NCBI RefSeq assembly: GCF_030811595.1
Contig: NZ_JAUSRB010000002.1
Location: 5,456,001-5,520,000, forward strand
DNA length: 64,000 nt
Reading direction: 5' to 3'
Source of the DNA: Streptosporangium brasiliense
GTDB taxonomy: Bacteria; Actinomycetota; Actinomycetes; Streptosporangiales; Streptosporangiaceae
Numbering within the stretch: the stretch's first letter is position 1; every line of letters starts with the position of its first letter. Both the position numbers and the translations under genes were made by a program. The notes below the pieces were generated by a model that had not been told where the DNA came from, ran no database searches, and was given only the letters and a program-made list of their open reading frames with translations. This document shows, in pieces, positions 57,948 to 64,000 of the stretch.

Positions 57948-58907
57948 ATGTCGCGCCGGAAGACAGAGCGGTTGCTGAACCTTGTGATCTGCCTGCTGGC
58001 CACGCGGCGGCCGCTCAGCGCCGAGCACATCCGCCAGGCGGTGCCCGGCTACGACGCCGCCAACGACGAGGCCTTCCAGCGGATGTTCGAACGCGACAAG
58101 AACGAGCTGCGCGAGATCGGCATACCGATCGAGGTCCACAAGGACCCCTGGGAGGAGGATCCGGGCTACCGGATCGTCCCGCAGGCCTACGAGCTGCCCG
58201 AGATCACCCTGGAGCCCGACGAGGCGGCCGTGGTGGGCCTGGCGGCCCAGGTGTGGCAGCGGGCCAGTCTGGCCGAGGCGGCCAGCGGGGCGCTGCTGAA
58301 GCTGCGCGCCGGGGGAGTGGAGACCGACGAGGCGGGCGGGATGCTCGGCGGCGCGCTGGAACTGCGGGTGGACACCCAGGACCCGGCCTTCCCCGCGCTC
58401 TGGGAGGCCGTGCGCGACCGGCGCGCGGTCCGCTTCGCCTACCGGGCGGCGGCCAGCGAGAGCGTGCTGACCCGCACGGTGGAGCCGTGGGGCGTGGTCA
58501 GCCGGCGCGGCCGATGGTACGTGGTGGGCCACGACCGTGACCGCGACGCCCCCCGGGTGTTCCGGCTCAGCCGGATCAGTGGCCCGGTCGCCCCGGTGGG
58601 CCGCCCCGGCGCGGTGGTGGTGCCCGAGGGCGTCGACATCAAGGCGATGGTCGGCTACGGCGACGACCTGACGGTCCGGGAGCGTACCGCCCTCATCCGG
58701 GTCCGCGAGGGCACCTGCCAGGGGCTGCGCCAGGTGGCCAAGGCCGTCCGGCCGGGCTCCGGCGGATGGGACGAGCTGGAGGTCGACTTCACCGACCCCG
58801 AGCGGCTGGCCGGGTGGGTCGTCGGCTTCGCCGCCGACGCCGAGGTGACCGGGCCGCCGGAGGCCCGCGACGCCGTGATCTGCCGCCTGAAGGGTGCGCT
58901 GGCGTGA
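57948..58907 (+). CDS. pafB: PafB, WYL-domain DNA-damage response regulator
   Basis: Transcription factor subunit of 319 residues. A winged helix-turn-helix (1-75: TERLLNLVICLLATRRPLSAEHI, then FERDKNELREIGIPI) precedes a WYL sensor domain (about 145-240) with VVSRRGRWYVVGHDRDRDAPRVFRLSRIS and a WCX C-terminal domain. With PafC it activates the LexA-independent DNA-damage regulon in mycobacteria. AGGGAGG is just before ATG 57948. Confidence 0.95.
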   Translation: MSRRKTERLLNLVICLLATRRPLSAEHIRQAVPGYDAANDEAFQRMFERDKNELREIGIPIEVHKDPWEEDPGYRIVPQAYELPEITLEPDEAAVVGLAAQVWQRASLAEAASGALLKLRAGGVETDEAGGMLGGALELRVDTQDPAFPALWEAVRDRRAVRFAYRAAASESVLTRTVEPWGVVSRRGRWYVVGHDRDRDAPRVFRLSRISGPVAPVGRPGAVVVPEGVDIKAMVGYGDDLTVRERTALIRVREGTCQGLRQVAKAVRPGSGGWDELEVDFTDPERLAGWVVGFAADAEVTGPPEARDAVICRLKGALA

Positions 58908-58986
58908 GGCGGGACGGGGCCGTGCCGGGCACGGGGGAGTGGCGAGTGAGCGAGCGGGGCGTCGCGGACGCGGAGTGGAGCGGAGC

Positions 58987-59943
58987 ATGAGCACGGCCGA
59001 CCGGTTGCCCAGACTGCTGGCACTGGTGCCCTACCTGATGTCGCACCCCGGGGCCCAGGTGCCCGAGGTGGCGAAGATCTTCGGGCTCAGCGAGAAGCAG
59101 CTCATCGACGACCTGCAACTGGTGTGGATGTGCGGGCTGCCCGGCCACACCCCCGGCGACCTGATCGACGTGTCGTGGGACGGCGGCGAGATCGTCATCG
59201 ACAACGCCGACACCATCGCCCGCCCGCTGCGGCTGGGCGTGGACGAGGCCAGCGCGCTGCTGGTGGCCCTGCGGATGCTCGCCGAGATGCCCGAGTTCGG
59301 CGAGCGCGACGCGCTGACGCGGGTCATCGCCAAGTTCGAGCAGGCCTCCGTGGCGGGCGCGGCCGCGGTCAGCAGCCAGGTCGCGGTCGAGGTCGACGCC
59401 ACACCGGACGCGCTGCCCACCGTGAACGAGGCGCTGCGCCGCGGCAGGCGGCTGTCGCTGCGCTACTACGTGCCGGGCCGCGACGAGATCACCCCGCGCG
59501 AGGTCGACCCGATGCGCCTGGTCGTGGTGGACGGCCGCTCCTACCTGTCGGGCTGGTGCTACCGCGCCGAGGCGGTGCGGCTGTTCCGGCTGGACCGGAT
59601 GCTCACCGTCGACATCCTCGACGTGGCCGCCGACCCGCCGGCCGGCGCGGTGCCCGACGAGGTCACCCCCGGGGTCTTCCGGCCCTCCCCGACCGACGAG
59701 CTGGTGGAGCTGGAGCTGACCCCGGCCGGCCGCTGGGTCGCCGAATACTACCCGTGCGAGCGGGTGGAGGAGCTCGGCGGGGGCCGGCTGCGGGTGGCGC
59801 TGCGGGCGCGCGACCAGGGCTGGCTGGTACGGCTGGCGCTGCGCCTGGGCGACAGCGGGCGGGTGCTGTCACCGGACTCGCTGGCCGAGAGCGTGCGGCG
59901 GGCCGCGACGTCCGCGCTCAACCGTTACGAGTCGGTCTCCTGA
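58987..59943 (+). CDS. pafC: PafC, WYL-domain partner of PafB
   Basis: WYL regulator of 318 residues. The HTH part (LPRLLALVPYLMSHPGAQVPEVAKIFGLS) is followed by VVDGRSYLSGWCYRAEAVRLFRLDRM (WYL core) and a WCX domain ending FLL-like RAATSALNRYES. It forms a heterodimer with PafB, encoded 79 bp upstream. WYL domains are thought to bind single-stranded nucleic acid as the damage signal. Confidence 0.95.
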   Translation: MSTADRLPRLLALVPYLMSHPGAQVPEVAKIFGLSEKQLIDDLQLVWMCGLPGHTPGDLIDVSWDGGEIVIDNADTIARPLRLGVDEASALLVALRMLAEMPEFGERDALTRVIAKFEQASVAGAAAVSSQVAVEVDATPDALPTVNEALRRGRRLSLRYYVPGRDEITPREVDPMRLVVVDGRSYLSGWCYRAEAVRLFRLDRMLTVDILDVAADPPAGAVPDEVTPGVFRPSPTDELVELELTPAGRWVAEYYPCERVEELGGGRLRVALRARDQGWLVRLALRLGDSGRVLSPDSLAESVRRAATSALNRYESVS

Positions 59944-59965
59944 CGTCCAGGTTAAGATCTCACGA

Positions 59966-60154
59966 ATGAGCTGGATCTTCGCCGCGGTCGCGCTGGCCTT
60001 CGCGGGACTGGTCGTCCTCGCCTTCCTGGGCGTCCGCGTGCTGCTGGCGGTGCGGGAACTGGGCCGGGAGGTGGCCAGGACGCGCCGCAGACTGGAGCCC
60101 GCACAGGTCCTGTTCAGCGAGAAGACCGGGACAATCCGGGCCCCGAAGGGATGA
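59966..60154 (+). CDS. Small single-helix membrane protein
   Basis: Protein of 62 residues with one N-terminal membrane helix (5-28) and a basic cytoplasmic tail (RELGREVARTRRRLEPA). Similar small genes commonly sit between pafC and tatA in actinobacteria. TAAGAT (59953-59958) lies 7 nt before the ATG, indicating a leaderless transcript. Function unknown; it is too distinct from TatA (no FGxxKLP) to be a Tat subunit. Confidence 0.75.
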   Translation: MSWIFAAVALAFAGLVVLAFLGVRVLLAVRELGREVARTRRRLEPAQVLFSEKTGTIRAPKG

Positions 60155-60219
60155 GTCTGTGTCCCGGGCAGCGTACGATCGGGGCAGAGATTGCATGTCG
60201 CTCGGCTTAAGGATGTGTC

Positions 60220-60546
60220 ATGCCCAACCTGGGACCCACTGAGCTGATCATCATCGGGTTGATCCTGGTGCTGCTGTTCGGTGCCAAGAAGCTGCCGGAC
60301 GCCGCTCGAGGACTGGGCCGGTCGCTGCGCATTTTCAAGGCGGAGACCTCCAAGCTCCGCGACGACGACGACGCCGACGCCCCGACGGCCACGGTCGTCC
60401 AGGCACAGCCCCAGCCCGCCGCCCCGGCCCCGCAGCCGCTCGCCACGGCCCCGGCTCCGGCGCCGTCGGCCGAGGAGCAGGCCCGCGCCCTGGAGGAGCA
60501 GGCCGCCAGGCTGCGCGCTCAGGCCGGTGCCCCGAAGCCCCAGTAG
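60220..60546 (+). CDS. tatA: Sec-independent protein translocase TatA
   Basis: Pore-forming subunit of the twin-arginine translocase, 108 residues. One membrane helix (8-20) is followed by the hinge [23 protein letters not shown] (amphipathic helix). The C-terminal half is Pro/Ala/Gln-rich and unstructured. It forms an operon with tatC 48 nt downstream. Confidence 0.96.
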   Translation: MPNLGPTELIIIGLILVLLFGAKKLPDAARGLGRSLRIFKAETSKLRDDDDADAPTATVVQAQPQPAAPAPQPLATAPAPAPSAEEQARALEEQAARLRAQAGAPKPQ

Positions 60547-60594
60547 GCTTCCGGCCCGCCCCTGATCACTCACTCCTCGGACCGGGATTCGTCA

Positions 60595-61494
60595 ATGGCG
60601 CTGCTGAAATGGCCCAAGCCGGGCTCGAACGGGCCGGTGTCGTCCACGGACTCGGCTGAGGGGCGCATGCCGCTCATGGAGCATCTCCGTGAGCTGCGCA
60701 ACCGGCTGGTCATCGCGCTGCTCGCGTTGGTCGCGGGCATCGTCGTCGGGTTCATCTTCTTCGACCCGATCTGGACCTTCATCACCGAGCCCTACTGCGA
60801 CCTGCCCGCCTCGCACCTGCTGCGGGAGGGCGAGTGCACCTTCGCCATCCGCGGGGTCTTCGAGGCGTTCTTCGTCAACCTGAAGGTCGCGGCGATGTTC
60901 GCGCTGGTGGTCTCCTCGCCCGTCTGGCTGTATCAGATCTGGGCCTTCGTGACCCCCGGCCTCTACCGCAACGAGAAGCGCTACTCGATCTCGTTCCTCG
61001 CCCTGGCGATCCCGCTGTTCCTGGCCGGCGCCGCGCTGGCCTACTTCATCATGGACACCGGCCTGGCGATCCTGCTCGGCTTCGCGCCCACCAACGCGAT
61101 CCCGCTGCTGGAGATGGACGAATACCTCAGCTACGCGCTGGTGATGCTCATCATCTTCGGCGTCTCCTTCGAGCTGCCGCTGCTGATGGTGTTCCTGAAC
61201 GTGATCGGCGTCCTGCCCCGTGCCACGGTGGCCAAGCACCGCCGCATGGTCATCTTCATCATGTTCCTGTTCGCCGCGATCGCCACCCCCAGCACCGACC
61301 CGTTCTCGATGATCGCGCTGGCCATCCCCATGGTCGTGCTGTTCGCCCTCGCCGAGGGGTTCATGTACGTACGGGAGCGGAGAGCGCCGAAGGGCGACGA
61401 CTTCTCCCACCTGTCCGACGACGAGGCCTCCCGTCTCGACGACGACGACTCTCCTCTCGATTTGGGCACGACGGATACCGACCCGGCCAAGTAG
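60595..61494 (+). CDS. tatC: Sec-independent protein translocase TatC
   Basis: Six-helix membrane receptor for twin-arginine signal peptides, 299 residues. Conserved elements are MPLMEHLRELRNRL (N-terminal signal-peptide contact), IWAFVTPGLYRNEKR and IFGVSFELPLLMVFLN, with the SP(T/S)TDPFS loop. The C-terminal tail is acidic. The tatAC pair downstream of pafBC is conserved in actinobacteria. Confidence 0.97.
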   Translation: MALLKWPKPGSNGPVSSTDSAEGRMPLMEHLRELRNRLVIALLALVAGIVVGFIFFDPIWTFITEPYCDLPASHLLREGECTFAIRGVFEAFFVNLKVAAMFALVVSSPVWLYQIWAFVTPGLYRNEKRYSISFLALAIPLFLAGAALAYFIMDTGLAILLGFAPTNAIPLLEMDEYLSYALVMLIIFGVSFELPLLMVFLNVIGVLPRATVAKHRRMVIFIMFLFAAIATPSTDPFSMIALAIPMVVLFALAEGFMYVRERRAPKGDDFSHLSDDEASRLDDDDSPLDLGTTDTDPAK

Positions 61495-61511
61495 GCGATA
61501 AGTTCCGGTCT

Positions 61512-62387
61512 GTGCCCGGAGAGATCGCTGTCCTCGCCAACCCCGCCGCCCGTGGCGGCCGCTCGCGCGGCCTGCTCGAACCCGTGCTCAACAGGCTCCG
61601 GCGGGACGGCGCCGAGGTCTCGGTGATCGTCGGGGAGTCGGCCGACGACGCGCTGGAGCGCGCCTGCACGGCCGTCGCCGAGGGGCCCGACGCGCTGGTC
61701 GCCTTCGGCGGCGACGGCCTGGTCCACCTGGCGGTCCAGGCGGTCGCCGGGACCGACGTGCCGCTGGGCGTCATCCCCGCCGGGACCGGCAACGACATCG
61801 CGGGCGCGCTCGGCCTGCCGAAGAAGGACACCCTCGCCGCCGCCGACATCGTGCTCAAGGGCGCGCCCCGGGTGATCGACGCCGCGAGGATCGGTCCGGA
61901 CGAGTGGTTCGCCGGGGTGGTCTGCTGCGGGTTCGACTCCCGCGTCAACGAGCGGGCCAACCGGATGACCTGGCCGCCCGGCATGGCCAAATATCTGGTG
62001 GCGCTGGCCGAGGAGCTGCGCTCCTTCCGGCCGATCCCGTTCCGGCTCGATCTCGACGGAGAGGTGATCGAGCGCGAGGCCATGCTGGTCGCGGTCGGCA
62101 ACACCAGCTCCTACGGCGCCGGCATGCGGGTCTGCCCGGACGCCGTCCCCGACGACGGGCTGCTGGACGTGACGATCCTCGGGGCGGTGCCCAAGGGCGA
62201 GTTCCTGCGTACCTTCCCCCGCGTCTACAAGGGCTCCCACGCGGGCCACCCCGCCGTCACGATGCGTCGCGCCCGCCGGATCACCCTGGAGGCCCCCGGC
62301 GTGGTCGCCTACGCCGACGGCGAGCGGGTCGGGCCGGTCCCGCTCACCTGCGAGGTCGTCCCGGGCTCGCTGCGGGTGCTCACCTAG
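61512..62387 (+). CDS. Diacylglycerol/lipid kinase family protein
   Basis: Lipid kinase of 291 residues from GTG 61512. The catalytic domain has VLANPAARGGRSRG, the nucleotide-binding FGGDGLVHLAVQ and PAGTGNDIAGALGLPK; the C-terminal domain has VAVGNTSSYGAGMRVCPDA and DGLLDVTI. It probably phosphorylates diacylglycerol or a related lipid at the membrane. TAAGTT (61499-61504) 7 nt before GTG suggests a leaderless start. It lies 17 nt after tatC. Confidence 0.92.
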   Translation: MPGEIAVLANPAARGGRSRGLLEPVLNRLRRDGAEVSVIVGESADDALERACTAVAEGPDALVAFGGDGLVHLAVQAVAGTDVPLGVIPAGTGNDIAGALGLPKKDTLAAADIVLKGAPRVIDAARIGPDEWFAGVVCCGFDSRVNERANRMTWPPGMAKYLVALAEELRSFRPIPFRLDLDGEVIEREAMLVAVGNTSSYGAGMRVCPDAVPDDGLLDVTILGAVPKGEFLRTFPRVYKGSHAGHPAVTMRRARRITLEAPGVVAYADGERVGPVPLTCEVVPGSLRVLT

Positions 62388-62562
62388 TCCGACGGCGCCC
62401 CAGGGTGGCCCTGCGGTGGCCCCGCGGCGGCTCCGTAGCGGCCGGAGGCGCCGCCCGCGGCCGGGCCGCTCCCGGAGTGCGCCCCCCGCGTCCCGGGGCG
62501 GGACTTGACCGTCACTTGACGCGGCGGGCGGACCGGAATCCCGATATCGGTAGGGTGGAGCT

Positions 62563-64000
62563 ATGACGACCCCAGCGGAACGCTACGCTGCTTTCCGTCA
62601 GAGCCAGGCCGAGAGCGGGCCGGCGCTGACCTCGTTCCGCGGTCTGTACGACTTCGGGCTGGACGACTTCCAACTGGACGCCTGCCGGGCCCTGGAAGCC
62701 GGCGACGGGGTCCTCGTGGCCGCTCCGACCGGCTCGGGCAAGACCGTCGTGGGCGAATTCGCGGTGCACCTGGCCCTGGAGCAGGGCCGCAAGTGCTTCT
62801 ACACCACCCCCATCAAGGCGCTGTCCAACCAGAAGTACAACGACCTGGTCAGGCGCTACGGCGCGGCCAAGGTCGGCCTGCTCACCGGCGACAACAGCGT
62901 CAACGGCGACGCCCCGATCGTCGTCATGACGACCGAGGTCCTGCGCAACATGCTCTACGCCGGGTCCGGCACCCTGGCGGGGCTCGGATTCGTCGTGATG
63001 GACGAGGTGCACTACCTGGCCGACCGGTTCCGCGGTGCGGTCTGGGAAGAGGTGATCATCCACCTGCCCGAGTCCGTCCGGCTGGTCGCCCTGTCGGCCA
63101 CGGTCAGCAACGCCGAGGAGTTCGGCGAGTGGATGGGCGAGGTCCGCGGCGACACCAGCGTCATCGTCGACGAGCACCGCCCGGTCCCGCTCTGGCAGCA
63201 CATGCTCGTCGGCCACCGCCTCTACGACCTGTTCCTGACGGACGAGGACGGCCGCCGGCCGCAGGTCAACCCCAACCTGATGCGGATCGCCAGGGACGAG
63301 GAGCGCCAGTCCTACGGCAGGGGCCGCCGGGGCTACTCCCGCCCGCGCCGGGCCGCACCGCCCGACCGGGCCGCGGCCATCGAGCGCCTCGACGCCAGCG
63401 GCCTGCTGCCGGCGATCACCTTCATCTTCTCCCGCGCCGGGTGCGACGCCGCCGTCATGCAGTGCCTGTACGCCGGGATCCGGCTCACCACCGACGCCGA
63501 ACGCCACCAGATCCGGCAGATCGTCGACGAGCGCACCGCGCACCTGCCGGACGAGGACCTGGCCGTGCTCGGTTACCTCGAATGGCGTGACGGCCTGGAG
63601 CGCGGCCTGGCCGCCCACCACGCGGGCATGCTCCCGGCCTTCAAGGAGGTCGTCGAGGAGCTGTTCACCCGCAACCTGGTCAAGGCCGTGTTCGCCACCG
63701 AGACCCTCGCGCTGGGCATCAACATGCCCGCCCGCTCCGTGGTCATCGAGAAGCTCGACAAGTGGAACGGCGAGACCCACGCCGACCTCACGCCCGGCGA
63801 ATACACCCAGCTCACCGGCCGGGCCGGGCGGCGCGGCATCGACGTCGAGGGCCACGCGGTGGTCCACTGGCAGCCGGGCATGGACCCGCTGCAGGTCGCG
63901 GGCCTGGCCAGCACCCGCACCTACCCGCTGCGCTCCAGCTTCCGCCCCTCCTACAACATGGCGGTCAACCTGGTCGGCCAGGTGGGCAGGGAACGTGCCC
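62563..64000 (+). CDS. helY: HelY-type DEAD/DEAH RNA helicase (3' truncated)
   Basis: Ski2/Mtr4-like helicase, first 479 codons; the gene runs off the right edge. Motif I is APTGSGKT (about residues 51-58), then FYTTPIKALSNQKY, DEVHYLADRFRG (motif II, DEVH), ALSATVSN (motif III), and the second RecA domain with HHAGMLP, FATETLALGINMPAR and QLTGRAGRRGID (motif VI). TAGGGT (62551-62556) lies 6 nt before the ATG. The order pafBC-tatAC-helY matches other actinobacteria. Confidence 0.95.
   Translation, partial: MTTPAERYAAFRQSQAESGPALTSFRGLYDFGLDDFQLDACRALEAGDGVLVAAPTGSGKTVVGEFAVHLALEQGRKCFYTTPIKALSNQKYNDLVRRYGAAKVGLLTGDNSVNGDAPIVVMTTEVLRNMLYAGSGTLAGLGFVVMDEVHYLADRFRGAVWEEVIIHLPESVRLVALSATVSNAEEFGEWMGEVRGDTSVIVDEHRPVPLWQHMLVGHRLYDLFLTDEDGRRPQVNPNLMRIARDEERQSYGRGRRGYSRPRRAAPPDRAAAIERLDASGLLPAITFIFSRAGCDAAVMQCLYAGIRLTTDAERHQIRQIVDERTAHLPDEDLAVLGYLEWRDGLERGLAAHHAGMLPAFKEVVEELFTRNLVKAVFATETLALGINMPARSVVIEKLDKWNGETHADLTPGEYTQLTGRAGRRGIDVEGHAVVHWQPGMDPLQVAGLASTRTYPLRSSFRPSYNMAVNLVGQVGRERA

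Noticed and set aside
59966-60154. An extra TatA/TatB subunit.
   Set aside because: It has one N-terminal helix but lacks the FGxxKLP hinge and the amphipathic helix seen in the real TatA at 60220.

Overview
This window is a 64 kb piece of a very GC-rich chromosome with GTG and TTG starts, many 1-11 nt gene overlaps and a complete Pup-proteasome gene set. This points to an actinobacterium. The order trmI, arc, dop, pup, prcBA, pafA, FKBP lipoproteins, pafBC, tatAC, helY, together with a HelR-type ATPase, fits the Streptosporangiales (Streptosporangium/Nonomuraea-like). The order-level placement is inference; the genus cannot be fixed from the sequence alone. I saw no tRNA, rRNA, CRISPR array, insertion sequence or prophage.

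Left part (1-25 kb), housekeeping and accessory genes. It opens with a peptide importer operon dppB(partial)CDF. Then come a GNAT acetyltransferase, an AzlCD branched-chain amino acid exporter with a divergent LysR regulator, a LuxR/NarL two-component pair, a Cas4-like PD-(D/E)XK nuclease and an M50 site-2 protease with a CBS-type tail. A tight three-gene operon follows: flavoprotein, four-helix membrane protein, FHA protein. The RNA polymerase-protecting ATPase helR has a 0.75 kb upstream region holding a rifamycin-associated-element (RAE)-like palindrome. Next are a CPA2 cation/proton antiporter, a Ser/Thr kinase, a TetR/PfkB/class III aminotransferase locus and a double-GNAT protein.

Right part (25-64 kb), the Pup-proteasome locus with insertions. 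trmI and arc (proteasomal ATPase) are followed by an acyltransferase and dop. Between dop and pup lies a cobalamin-riboswitch-led cobalt/B12 operon (cbtB, cbtA, phosphatase-like, chelatase I/D fusion, cobO, cobB), then two kinases and a small membrane protein on the other strand. pup encodes a protein ending in Gly-Gly-Glu. Between pup and prcB lies a seven-gene minus-strand operon for uptake and breakdown of an alpha-mannoside-like compound (sugar ABC importer, PHP metallohydrolase, Gfo/Idh oxidoreductase, GH38 mannosidase). prcB-prcA, a secreted protein, pafA, two FKBP lipoproteins, a cysteine-rich ArsR-like regulator, DUF3291 and DUF3866 genes, pafB-pafC, tatA-tatC, a diacylglycerol kinase-type gene and the start of helY complete the window.

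How the genes work together: pafA attaches Pup to target proteins, dop removes it, and Arc unfolds pupylated proteins into the PrcBA chamber. PafBC is known elsewhere as a DNA-damage activator. The cobalt operon should be switched off by cobalamin through its riboswitch. Many genes show a TANNNT hexamer 6-7 nt before the start codon, suggesting frequent leaderless transcripts.
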